DNA from: an uncultured Bacilli bacterium
Lineage (GTDB): Bacteria > Bacillota_I > Bacilli_A > RF39 > UBA660
Length of the DNA stretch: 34,448 bases
Direction of reading: 5' to 3'
Assembly: GCA_947627805.1 (NCBI GenBank)
Contig: CANQXB010000004.1
Span: 1-34,448 of the forward strand
The notes below the pieces were generated by a model that worked only from the letters and a program-made list of their open reading frames with translations, was not told the DNA's origin and did no database searches. Below, piece after piece: positions 22,656 to 30,076 of this stretch; the stretch's first letter is position 1; each line of letters starts with the position of its first letter. Made by a program: the position numbers and the translations under genes.

Positions 22656-24377
22656 ATGAAGAAGTTAAAAGGATTTAAAACAATATTAAATGTAGCTAAA
22701 GAATATAAAATTAAAATTATTATCTCTTCTTTAGGAATTATTTTTTGTAGTTTTTCTTCCATGCTTGTGGGTATTTTAAATGGTAAAGCATTAGAGGAAA
22801 TTACCAAACTTAATCTTAAAAATGCCATTTTAATTTTACTTATCTATTTATTTTCTGAATTATTCTTTAATTCTTTAAATAAACTTTCGACTGCGAAGTT
22901 ATCTAAAACCGAAGTTCAAATATCAAGAAAAATTGCCTATCTTACTTATGAAAAAACTTTAGCCTTACCCGCTTATGCTTTTGAAAAGAAATCTAGTGGC
23001 GAATTTATCAATCGTATTACCAGTGATAGCCAAGTTATTATTAATTCCTTTGACCAACTTTTGTATCTAGCTTCGAATTTTCTAGCTTCTTTTATCATTT
23101 TAATTTATATCTTTTTTAATTCTTATATTGTAGCTTTCGAAATTATTATCTTCATCATTATTTTTGGCCTATTTGTTAAATTATTTCATCCTTTACTTGA
23201 AAAAATTAATAAAGAAAAGAAACAATTAAATGATGTGGCTATTACCCAAATTAATGAGTCTGTAAGAGGCATTAGAGAGATTAAAACTTTAGGCATTAAA
23301 AATAATTTATTTAAAAATTTAACTACTTTAATTACTAAACAATTAGAAAAATCTAATAAAGAAATTGATTTATATATGTGCTATGATTTAATTAGTAATT
23401 CTTTAAAAAGTATTTTAGAAGTTGGTGTTTTTATCACCTCAGCTATTTTACTTTATAAAGGTTCCGTGAGTCTTACTTTCTTTGTGGCTATGACTTATTA
23501 TATTTATCGTTATACTTGGATTATTGAAAACATTACTTCATTTACAAGAACTTATAATGAAACCAAAGTATCCGTTAAAAGAATTAATGAAATTTTAGAA
23601 AATGAATTATTTAGTGATGTTCAATTTGGTAATGTTACTTTAGATAATCCCAAAGGAATTATTAAGTTTAATAATGTTTCTTTCAGTTACCCAGATGAAA
23701 AAGATACTTTAAAACATTTTAACATTACTTTTGAACCGCACCAAAAAATTGGTATTGTCGGAAAAAGTGGTCAAGGTAAAACAACTATTTTTAATCTTTT
23801 AACAAGAGTTTTTGATGTAAGTAAAGGTTCCATTACCATTGATGGCGTAAATATTGAAGAACTAACTGAAGAAAGTTTAAGACAAAATATTTCCATTATT
23901 AGACAAGACCCTTTCTTATTTAATAATACCATTAAAGAAAATTTTAAACTTTTAAATGAAAATATTACTCTTAAAGAAATAAGAAAGTATTGTCAAATGG
24001 CCTACATTGATGATTATATAATGTCTCTTCCTAAAAAATATAACACTATATTGGGTGAAGGTGGCGTTAACTTATCCGGAGGTCAAAAACAACGACTAGC
24101 TATTGCCAGAGCCTTAGCTAAAAGGAGTAAAATAATCTTATTTGATGAAGCTACTTCGGCTTTAGATAATGAATCGCAAAACTATATTAAAAAAGTTATT
24201 GATGAGTTAGTTCATGAGCATACCATTATCATTGTGGCCCATCGTTTATCTACCATTAAAGATGCCGATGTTATTTATGTAATTTTAGATGGAGAAGTAA
24301 ATGATAAAGGAACTCATAAAGAATTAATGCAAAAATCTAGTATTTATAAAAAATTATATCAAAGTGAAGAAAAGTAG
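22656..24377 (+). CDS. ABC exporter (TMD-NBD half-transporter)
   Basis: 573 aa, a type IV ABC exporter half: about six membrane helices in residues 18-300, then a nucleotide-binding domain with Walker A GKSGQGKT (369-376), Q-loop IIRQDPF, signature LSGGQKQRLAIARAL (473-487), Walker B ILFDEATSALD (494-504) and switch His in AHRLST. The start is the ATG at 22656 with AGTAGGA before it; a longer in-frame ATG at 22599 would place its start within the promoter region. It stands alone, so it probably works as a homodimer or with a partner coded elsewhere. The substrate cannot be deduced; lipids, peptides and drugs are all possible. A hairpin terminator follows directly. Confidence 0.9.
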   Translation: MKKLKGFKTILNVAKEYKIKIIISSLGIIFCSFSSMLVGILNGKALEEITKLNLKNAILILLIYLFSELFFNSLNKLSTAKLSKTEVQISRKIAYLTYEKTLALPAYAFEKKSSGEFINRITSDSQVIINSFDQLLYLASNFLASFIILIYIFFNSYIVAFEIIIFIIIFGLFVKLFHPLLEKINKEKKQLNDVAITQINESVRGIREIKTLGIKNNLFKNLTTLITKQLEKSNKEIDLYMCYDLISNSLKSILEVGVFITSAILLYKGSVSLTFFVAMTYYIYRYTWIIENITSFTRTYNETKVSVKRINEILENELFSDVQFGNVTLDNPKGIIKFNNVSFSYPDEKDTLKHFNITFEPHQKIGIVGKSGQGKTTIFNLLTRVFDVSKGSITIDGVNIEELTEESLRQNISIIRQDPFLFNNTIKENFKLLNENITLKEIRKYCQMAYIDDYIMSLPKKYNTILGEGGVNLSGGQKQRLAIARALAKRSKIILFDEATSALDNESQNYIKKVIDELVHEHTIIIVAHRLSTIKDADVIYVILDGEVNDKGTHKELMQKSSIYKKLYQSEEK

Positions 24378-24395
24378 GAACAAATCCTCCTTTTT
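24370..24395 (+). terminator. Terminator of the ABC exporter gene
   Basis: Stem AAAAG-T-AGGA/TCCT-C-CTTTT with one central mismatch, loop ACAAA and five Ts. The stem begins inside the last codons of the CDS. Confidence 0.7.
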
Positions 24396-24406
24396 AAATT
24401 TAAATA

Positions 24407-26479
24407 TTATAGCCAAAACATAAATAGATAATACATTTTATAATAAATTAAATTAATTAAACTATTATTAAATGATTCTTTATTTAAGAATATGGTTAAG
24501 AAATTATATACTAAACTAAGCACAATAAAAGTAATAATTAACTTTTTATAATCTAATTTTAAATTTTTACTATTTACTAAAGATAGTATCACAATAATTG
24601 TACTTAATGAAAGTAACCAGCCAAAATCGGCAAGATATCTTGGTAAAATTCCTGCCATTTGCGTGTCCGCGAGAATAACTAAAATAGCACTTATAACTAA
24701 AGTTAAACACATATTAAATAATAATTTATTATTAATTACTTTTTTAAATTTGAAAAAACATAATCCTAGTAAAGCTATTAAATTAATAAATAAGAAACCA
24801 CCATACATATTTTCAAAAATAGTTACTCCGACGTAAGATGTTACGACTTCATCACTCATAATAAAAGGAAATAATAAAGATATTCTTGATGGAGCAAAAA
24901 GGAAATAATATAAACCTAAGAACACTCTATCAAAATGAAAACCTCTTCTTGTCATATCATTGGTCGTTAAATTATAGTTAGCTCCAAAATCAAAGACACT
25001 ACCAAATCTTGCATAATTATAATACATAATGAATGTGGCCACAAAGAAAAATGGAAGACATAAACATAATGTTTCTTTTATACTGTTTTGAGAAAATAAT
25101 TCTCTTTTTTTAAAAACATAATCCCAAAATATTGGTATTCCCAAAAAAGAACCAACCAATAGTTGAGGACGACACCCCGCTACCAAAGCCATACATAAAC
25201 TACCTATGGCTAAATATTTACTATTTAACTTTTTAGAATTAGTACTTTTAAGCCAAAAAGATAAACCTAAATAAGAGAAACTTAACCCAAAAATAATGGG
25301 TAAATTATAAAAAGTTGGCTCCGCACTAAAAACAAATAAACCCGAAGTTACTAATAAGAATAAACTTAATAATTGATACCAAACAAAACTTGTTTTAGGA
25401 AAATATTTTTTAATTAAAGTTTTCATAAACTTATAAACTGAAATTAGTAAGAATACTAAAGCAATAGACATGGCAATATAATTAGGTAGCTCACTATGCG
25501 TAATTAATCTAAAAGGTAAATAAGTAAGTAAACAAGGAACTATTCCAAAATAAGAATAATATTTTTGATTATAATAGGCATAATCCCAATAATAATCTTT
25601 TGTAGATTCTAAATAATTATCACGATAACTAATATCATAAGGATTTTCTAAATCTTTTAATTTATCACTAACTTTTAAATCTAAATAAAAATTGCCCTTA
25701 CTTAAAGCTTTAGCTAAATTTTTATATTGGGAATATTGACTAGTTTTATTATTATTATAGCTTTTAGAACATAAAAGAGTATTAGAACATAAAACAAGAC
25801 TTAAAATACTTATAATAACAATGGTTATTGTTTTACCTTTTTTAAAATCAAATTTTAATTCATATAAAATACTTTTAGGATTAATAATAAAAATAAATAA
25901 ACTAAAGATAAAGGTTAAAATTAATCTTAAATTATTAATAAACATTGGAACTTCTTTATTTATCTTAATTTCATTAATCGTAAAATTATTATTATCTTCT
26001 AAAATATTTATTCTTAAAACTTCACTCTTACCAGAGGTATGCATCCTAATAAAATGGCTTTCATTTATATTATTTATATAATATCTACTACCACCTTCGG
26101 CATAAAGTTGATTAGCTTCATCAGTAAAATCAAGACTATATTTTAAATATAAGTTATCTTTACTTTGTATATCTAAATAAAGATTATATATTTTTTCATC
26201 AATATTAAAAATTTCAATATAAGCATTTTCTTTATCGGTAACATGACATATATTATCACAAGTTATACCAAAAACATTATAATTTATAAGTTCTTTTTCA
26301 TTTTTAAAGATTAAAGATTCATAATGGCGAAAATTAAATAAGGTTCCTTCTAATAAAGAAGCAATAATTAAAGAATATATAACATAACGTAAAAAAGTTT
26401 TCCAATACTTATTTTTAAAAACATTTAATTTATAGAAAATACTTAAAATAATTATTCCTAAAATAAAAACTAAAAGCAT
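24407..26479 (-). CDS. Multi-pass GT-C-like glycosyltransferase/membrane protein
   Basis: 690 aa with about 12-13 hydrophobic segments. The N-terminal helices (2-16, 29-46) flank a beta-rich extracytoplasmic region (about 50-180), followed by helices at about 184-200 and 216-234. Next come a long outer loop (about 240-310) holding YYNQKYYSYFGIVP, a motif common in GT39-like and other GT-C glycosyltransferases of Bacillota, and then a dense run of helices to the C-terminus. A clear catalytic Asp/Glu pair in the first outer loop, as in PMT enzymes, is not obvious to me. It probably adds or moves sugars on the outer face of the membrane using a lipid-linked donor. GGTGAT precedes the ATG, and a good promoter lies just upstream. 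It is monocistronic and converges with the ABC exporter. Confidence 0.7.
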   Translation of the reverse strand: MLLVFILGIIILSIFYKLNVFKNKYWKTFLRYVIYSLIIASLLEGTLFNFRHYESLIFKNEKELINYNVFGITCDNICHVTDKENAYIEIFNIDEKIYNLYLDIQSKDNLYLKYSLDFTDEANQLYAEGGSRYYINNINESHFIRMHTSGKSEVLRINILEDNNNFTINEIKINKEVPMFINNLRLILTFIFSLFIFIINPKSILYELKFDFKKGKTITIVIISILSLVLCSNTLLCSKSYNNNKTSQYSQYKNLAKALSKGNFYLDLKVSDKLKDLENPYDISYRDNYLESTKDYYWDYAYYNQKYYSYFGIVPCLLTYLPFRLITHSELPNYIAMSIALVFLLISVYKFMKTLIKKYFPKTSFVWYQLLSLFLLVTSGLFVFSAEPTFYNLPIIFGLSFSYLGLSFWLKSTNSKKLNSKYLAIGSLCMALVAGCRPQLLVGSFLGIPIFWDYVFKKRELFSQNSIKETLCLCLPFFFVATFIMYYNYARFGSVFDFGANYNLTTNDMTRRGFHFDRVFLGLYYFLFAPSRISLLFPFIMSDEVVTSYVGVTIFENMYGGFLFINLIALLGLCFFKFKKVINNKLLFNMCLTLVISAILVILADTQMAGILPRYLADFGWLLSLSTIIVILSLVNSKNLKLDYKKLIITFIVLSLVYNFLTIFLNKESFNNSLINLIYYKMYYLFMFWL

Positions 26480-26511
26480 CTAAATCACCTAATCACTTTT
26501 ATTTCTCTTTA

Positions 26512-26540
26512 ATTATAGTTTATCTTTTTTATTTTTACAA
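26512..26540 (-). promoter_or_regulatory. Promoter of the GT-C-like gene
   Basis: On the - strand: -35 TTGTAA (26540-26535), 17-bp spacer, -10 TATAAT (26517-26512). Confidence 0.75.
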
Positions 26541-26552
26541 CTAGCAAAAGAA

Positions 26553-26576
26553 AAAAGTGAAAATTAATTCACTTTT
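26553..26576 (-). terminator. Terminator of the mscS-DUF362 unit
   Basis: A perfect 9-bp stem AAAAGTGAA/TTCACTTTT with a 6-nt loop; the - strand continues TTCTTTT. The stem covers two bases of the DUF362 stop codon. Confidence 0.75.
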
Positions 26577-27450
26577 AAATTTCAATAAGTTCGTATTCTC
26601 TTGAACCAATTCCTAATTTTTCGGCTGCTTCAATAGTATGTAAGCCATTTCTAGAATTAATTCTTTCCATTAAATGCTCACGACCTGGGTCATTAGAATT
26701 TTTAACTAAATCAATACAAGCTTCATCAATGGCCACTGGATCAGTGGAAGCTAAAATACCAATATCTTGCATACAAGGGTCTTCTGCCACATCACAACAA
26801 TCACAATCAACAGACATATTAGCCATTACATTAATATAAGCAATATTATCTTTAAAATGATTAACTACGGAAGAAGCTGCATCAGCCATCGCTTCTAAAA
26901 ATTTATTTTGCTCAGCTGTAAACATATCTTCATAACTAGCATTTTCTTTACCATGACAATGAATATATCTTTTCCCTTTCGAAGAAGCAATGCCAATAGA
27001 TAATTGTTTTAAAGCTCCTCCAAAGCCTCCCATTGGATGTCCTTTAAAATGGGAAAGGACTAACATTGAATCATAATTTAATAAATTTTTACCAACATAA
27101 TTTTTCTTAATAACATTTCCATTAGGTATATCTAAAGTAATATCTCCTTCACCATCCATAATATCAACATTATAATAATTACTCCATTCATGTTCTTTTA
27201 AAAGTTCTAAATGTTTTTCAGTTGTGTTTCTAGCCCCTTCATAAGCCGTATTACATTCTACAACTGTTCCCTTTACATGTTCAATTATAGGTTTCATAAA
27301 TTCAGGTCTTAAATAATTTTGATTTCCTCTTTCTCCTGAATGAACTTTAACCGCTACTTTCCCTTTCAATTCTTTTCCTAAAGCTTCATAAATTCTCACT
27401 AAAGCATTAGGAGTTAATTCTTTTGTAAAATAAACTTTAACTTTTTCCAT
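26575..27450 (-). CDS. DUF362 domain protein
   Basis: 291 aa, consisting of one DUF362 domain. Typical blocks: VAVKVHSGERGNQNYLRPEF (33-52), LSHFKGHPMGGFGGALKQLSIG (about 132-153), and ASTDPVAIDEACIDLV near the end. A cysteine group in SVDCDCCDVAEDPCMQD suggests an Fe-S or other metal site. DUF362 proteins are often fused to ferredoxin domains; this one is not. Their reaction is not established. The gene starts 5 nt after the MscS stop and ends at a terminator, so it is the second gene of that unit. The ribosome site AAGGAA lies about 10 nt from the ATG. Confidence 0.88.
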   Translation of the reverse strand: MEKVKVYFTKELTPNALVRIYEALGKELKGKVAVKVHSGERGNQNYLRPEFMKPIIEHVKGTVVECNTAYEGARNTTEKHLELLKEHEWSNYYNVDIMDGEGDITLDIPNGNVIKKNYVGKNLLNYDSMLVLSHFKGHPMGGFGGALKQLSIGIASSKGKRYIHCHGKENASYEDMFTAEQNKFLEAMADAASSVVNHFKDNIAYINVMANMSVDCDCCDVAEDPCMQDIGILASTDPVAIDEACIDLVKNSNDPGREHLMERINSRNGLHTIEAAEKLGIGSREYELIEI

Positions 27451-27455
27451 ATAAA

Positions 27456-28262
27456 TTATTCCTTTCTATTTTTTATTTCTAAATATTCTCCTGGAACCGA
27501 GATATTTAATTCTTCATAACCTTCTTTTAAATATTCCATAAATTTTCTTTTAACATTAAATTCACTTTCGGAGGCACATTCAACTAAAACTTTATAATAA
27601 TATTTATTCCCATCAATTTTTTCAATACCTAAAAGTTCCATATCTTTTTTTACTTCTTTTATATTTTGTAATTTTTTATTAACTTTATGTAAAATATTTT
27701 CTAATGTTTCTAAAGAAACTTCTTTACTAACAGGAAATTCTATATATAGTAAATTATTATACATACTATGATTGATAACACTTGTTATCAAAGAATTATT
27801 AATTATTAAAACTTCCCCACTATAAGCGCGAACTTTCGTAGTTTGTAATCCTAATTCAATAACTTCTCCTCGAAAGCCATTAATTGTTACTACATCACCT
27901 TGCATATAATGATTATCAAAAATAATTGCAATTCCTGATAATAAATTTTTAATAGTGTCTTGAAAAGCTAAACCTATAATTGCGCCAGCAATTCCTAAAG
28001 AGGCAATAATACTGGTTGTCTCTATGCCATAAACTCCTAGAATGGCTAAAATAGTAAAAATAGCAATGATGTATTTAGCAATACTTCTAATTAAATTAAC
28101 AATTGTTGTTTCTCTTTTTTGATGTAAACTCGAAACTTTAGATTTTTTTCGTACATTTAAAGCCTTACTTATAATTTTATTAATAATAAAATAAATAACA
28201 AAAGCAATTATTAAATAAATAAGTGGCAAATAAACTTTAGGTACTAGTATTTTCTTTAACAT
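27456..28262 (-). CDS. Small mechanosensitive channel (MscS family)
   Basis: 268 aa. Three membrane helices (about 11-29, 57-78, 83-108), the last being the Gly/Ala-rich pore helix SIIASLGIAGAIIGLAFQDTIKN, followed by the beta-domain block NHYMQGDVVTINGFRGEVIELGL and a C-terminal cytoplasmic domain, as in MscS. It should open under membrane tension and release solutes on osmotic downshift. The start is the ATG at 28262 right after AGGAGG (spacing 3 nt, unusually short); the longer in-frame TTG at 28280 has no ribosome site. It is followed after 5 nt by the DUF362 gene and preceded by the DUF308 gene. Confidence 0.93.
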   Translation of the reverse strand: MLKKILVPKVYLPLIYLIIAFVIYFIINKIISKALNVRKKSKVSSLHQKRETTIVNLIRSIAKYIIAIFTILAILGVYGIETTSIIASLGIAGAIIGLAFQDTIKNLLSGIAIIFDNHYMQGDVVTINGFRGEVIELGLQTTKVRAYSGEVLIINNSLITSVINHSMYNNLLYIEFPVSKEVSLETLENILHKVNKKLQNIKEVKKDMELLGIEKIDGNKYYYKVLVECASESEFNVKRKFMEYLKEGYEELNISVPGEYLEIKNRKE

Positions 28263-28279
28263 ATTCCTCCTTATTAACA

Positions 28280-28306
28280 AAATAAGCTATTTAATACAGC
28301 TTATTT
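28280..28306 (-). terminator. Hairpin after the DUF308 gene
   Basis: A 9-bp stem AAATAAGCT/AGCTTATTT with a 9-nt loop, including the DUF308 stop codon; the - strand continues TTGTTAA, a weak T run. Probably a leaky terminator, since no separate mscS promoter is visible. Confidence 0.5.
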
Positions 28307-28954
28307 CTTTTCTTTCTTTTTAGATTTTGCTTTTTTACTTTTGTTTTTTTCTAACTCATCAATATCATCTTTAATCTCATCAACTTCTCCTTCAATGATA
28401 TCTTCAGCAGTATCAATAGCTTTATTTACTTCTTTTTGAAATTGGTCAACTTCATAATTTAAAAAACCATAACTAATAAGGTCAATTAAAGCATAAATAA
28501 CCATAAATAAGCCCATTATACTAAGAGGTATATTAGATACTAAAACCGTATATAATCCTAAACCAATAAGAACAAGCCCTAAAACAATTAAAGTATAAAA
28601 GCGACTAGTTCTATCTGTCGTATAGAATGTTTGCATAATCTTTCCGATTCCAGCTCCAATGACCCAAACACCTACAACAATACGAAGTAAGAATTCAATA
28701 GTATTCGCTAAAAATATTAAAAGAATACCAAGTATCATGGCGGTAATACCAAAAGCCAGTTCATTATGATTAACTACTTGCGTTCTTTTATTTTGAATAT
28801 AATAACTTAATGTTCGATAAGCTCCAATAGCAAGCATAACACCTCCAAATAGATATGATACAAATTTAATGACAGCATCAGGTTTTATAAATAACATAAT
28901 GCCCACAATTAAAAAGACAATTGAACTAATAATTGATGATTTATTATTTTTCAT
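28301..28954 (-). CDS. DUF308/HdeD-like membrane protein
   Basis: 217 aa with six hydrophobic helices in residues 8-165 arranged as short hairpins, as in the HdeD/DUF308 family (first pair SIISSIVFLIVGIMLF and FVSYLFGGVMLAIGAYRTL). A long hydrophilic tail follows: first acidic (AEDIIEGEVDEIKDDIDELE), then strongly basic, ending in Lys-rich KKAKSKKKEKK. The charge-split tail is unusual for the family and could bind nucleic acid or the membrane surface. HdeD in E. coli is an acid-stress protein; no such role is proven here. It has a good promoter, GAGGTGA before the ATG, and a hairpin on its stop codon. Confidence 0.8.
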   Translation of the reverse strand: MKNNKSSIISSIVFLIVGIMLFIKPDAVIKFVSYLFGGVMLAIGAYRTLSYYIQNKRTQVVNHNELAFGITAMILGILLIFLANTIEFLLRIVVGVWVIGAGIGKIMQTFYTTDRTSRFYTLIVLGLVLIGLGLYTVLVSNIPLSIMGLFMVIYALIDLISYGFLNYEVDQFQKEVNKAIDTAEDIIEGEVDEIKDDIDELEKNKSKKAKSKKKEKK

Positions 28955-28972
28955 ACATTCACCTCTAAATTA

Positions 28973-29001
28973 ATTATACAATTAAATATAAATTACTTCA
29001 A
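28973..29001 (-). promoter_or_regulatory. Promoter of the DUF308 gene
   Basis: On the - strand: -35 TTGAAG (29001-28996), 17-bp spacer, -10 TATAAT (28978-28973). Confidence 0.75.
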
Positions 29002-29004
29002 TTT

Positions 29005-29031
29005 AAAAAATTGAGAAAACCCCAATTTTTT
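29005..29031 (-). terminator. Terminator of the small membrane protein gene
   Basis: A 9-bp stem AAAAAATTG/CAATTTTTT with a 9-nt loop; the right arm itself provides the T run on the - strand. It sits immediately upstream of the DUF308 promoter. Confidence 0.7.
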
Positions 29032-29044
29032 AACACTTCCTATA

Positions 29045-29446
29045 TTATTTAATTTTTTTGTTAATTTCGGTTGTATTTTTCCAAATCATAATAAGTATCA
29101 AAGCGCTTTCAAAGACAACTCTTAAAACTAAGTTACCAAAAACTAAAGTAAGAATAAAGCCAAAGAAACTACTTGTTATCATTTCAAATGAAACTAAAGT
29201 AATAAAGATGGCTAAAACAATATAAATAATCTTTAGTATATCTTCGATTAACATTTTTTTAAATGATAAGAAATTTTTACAAATATCTAAGAATTTATTA
29301 TTTACTTTTTTATCAGAATTAACAAATAAATAATATAAAACAATGCCACCAATAATAGCAATAACAAATGCCACAATAGCCCATATACTTAAACTTGAAG
29401 ATGGGGTACTTGTAATTTGTTCTTCTGCTCCTGGGAAGTAATACAT
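29045..29446 (-). CDS. Small membrane protein, unknown
   Basis: 133 aa with three hydrophobic helices (about 18-42, 69-90, 93-115). The N-terminus MYYFPGAEEQ is short and outside or in the cytosol; the segment between helices 1 and 2 is positively charged. No family recognised. The start is the ATG at 29446, preceded by AAAGGAGAT; the longer in-frame ATG at 29470 lies in the -10 box of a strong promoter and cannot be used from that transcript. It is monocistronic, with its own promoter and terminator. Confidence 0.75.
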   Translation of the reverse strand: MYYFPGAEEQITSTPSSSLSIWAIVAFVIAIIGGIVLYYLFVNSDKKVNNKFLDICKNFLSFKKMLIEDILKIIYIVLAIFITLVSFEMITSSFFGFILTLVFGNLVLRVVFESALILIMIWKNTTEINKKIK

Positions 29447-29468
29447 AAGATAATCTCCTTTCAAATTC

Positions 29469-29497
29469 ATTATACAATTATTTCTTTTTTAATTCAA
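29469..29497 (-). promoter_or_regulatory. Promoter of the small membrane protein gene
   Basis: On the - strand: -35 TTGAAT (29497-29492), 17-bp spacer, -10 TATAAT (29474-29469). Start near 29462, about 16 nt before the ATG; this decides the CDS start. Confidence 0.8.
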
Positions 29498-29563
29498 TTA
29501 AAATTAGCAATTTTAGGAATAAATATATTTGACTAAAAATATGTAAAAAAGTGTAAAAAATGA

Positions 29564-29592
29564 TTGACAAATTACCTTAAATCGATTAAGAT
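29564..29592 (+). promoter_or_regulatory. Promoter of the small RNA
   Basis: -35 TTGACA (29564-29569, consensus), 17-bp spacer, -10 TAAGAT (29587-29592). Start expected near 29599, where the first hairpin begins. No ORF follows. Confidence 0.75.
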
Positions 29593-29598
29593 AGCAAT

Positions 29599-29689
29599 TA
29601 CCAATTCGGAAAAATCCGTTTTGGTGCTAGTATCACACTAGTCAACCCCTTTTTATTCTTTGAGGCTATGCAAATAGCCTCGTTTTTTT
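29599..29689 (+). ncRNA. Candidate orphan small RNA, about 90 nt, three hairpins
   Basis: The transcript lies between a near-consensus promoter and a strong terminator, with no coding potential. Hairpin 1 (29600-29625): ACCAATTCGGA/TCCGTTTTGGT, 9 pairs with a T-T/T-T internal loop and AAAA end loop. Hairpin 2 (29627-29641): CTAGT/ACTAG with a 5-nt loop. A C-rich single-stranded stretch CAACCCC (29643-29649) and T run follow, then the terminator hairpin (29662-29681), GAGGCTAT-GCAA-ATAGCCTC with a GNRA-type loop and seven Ts. I do not recognise it as 6S, SRP, tmRNA, RNase P or a known riboswitch. The C-rich stretch could pair with G-rich ribosome sites of mRNAs, in the way of Bacillota sRNAs with CCC motifs. 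Confidence 0.7.
29662..29689 (+). terminator. Terminator of the small RNA
   Basis: A perfect 8-bp stem GAGGCTAT/ATAGCCTC, tetraloop GCAA, then GTTTTTTT. The strongest rho-independent terminator in the window. Confidence 0.9.
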
Positions 29690-29761
29690 GACAATTTTTT
29701 TATTATTACACTTAATTATATTTAGTTTTAGAGAAATATATATAAAAACCTTATTTTGTTG

Positions 29762-29966
29762 TATAATATAAATGTTTAAAAACATTAAAGAGTTAAAGAG
29801 TTGCTTCCAAACAACCACATGGAATATGTTTCTTATTATAGTGAACTCTTAAAGGCCCTGTTATTTTGAACTTATTAGTGCTTTTAAATTCTAAAAATTG
29901 AACTAAATAACACTAACAACATCTAGAAGAATAAAGTAAGTTTATAACCATCATTAGTGTTCATTT
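29762..29966 (+). other. Gene-free region with possible second structured RNA
   Basis: TATAAT (29762-29767) is followed by pairing segments: TTAAAGAGTT (29791-29800) with AACTCTTAA (29845-29853; one bulged A), and inside it TTCCA/TGGAA. Further on, TTAGTG (29875-29880) can pair with CACTAA (29910-29915), which can instead pair, extended to AACACTAA, with TTAGTGTT (29953-29960). This gives mutually exclusive hairpins like those in attenuators. No -35, terminator or convincing ORF was found, so it could also be a decayed gene. The remaining stretch to 30003 shows nothing more. Confidence 0.35.
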
Positions 29967-30003
29967 AAGTTTTTTAAAAATATGATTTAGAATTATAATC
30001 TTA

Positions 30004-30012
30004 TGGTAAAAT
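30004..30012 (+). promoter_or_regulatory. Extended -10 of the first yhcG gene
   Basis: TGGTAAAAT (TG at 30004-30005, TAAAAT at 30007-30012); an alternative TATAAT lies at 29994-29999. Start near 30019, so the palindrome at 30035-30062 lies in the leader. Confidence 0.45.
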
Positions 30013-30034
30013 TATATTAGATAAGAAAATTAAC

Positions 30035-30062
30035 AAATTTGTCAGACGCGTCTGGCCAATTT
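30035..30062. repeat. 28-bp palindrome before the first yhcG gene
   Basis: The core CAGACGCGTCTG (30043-30054) is a perfect 12-bp palindrome. Pairing continues outward through G/C and ends with AAATT/AATTT, with one mismatch and one G-T pair over 28 bp. It is strikingly G+C-rich for this DNA. It ends 14 nt before the ATG, next to the ribosome site, so it could be an operator or could hide the site in a hairpin. It is followed by CCAATT, like the palindromes at 33953 and 34368. Confidence 0.8.
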
Positions 30063-30076
30063 AGAAAGGAGCAATT

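Noticed and set aside
29599..29689. tracrRNA or riboswitch for the small RNA
   Set aside because: No CRISPR repeat or cas gene is in the window, and no gene lies directly downstream of the terminator.
29772..29852. 26-codon open frame after TATAAT
   Set aside because: No ribosome site, starts about at the expected +1, and its composition is not protein-like; the stems found here fit an RNA better.
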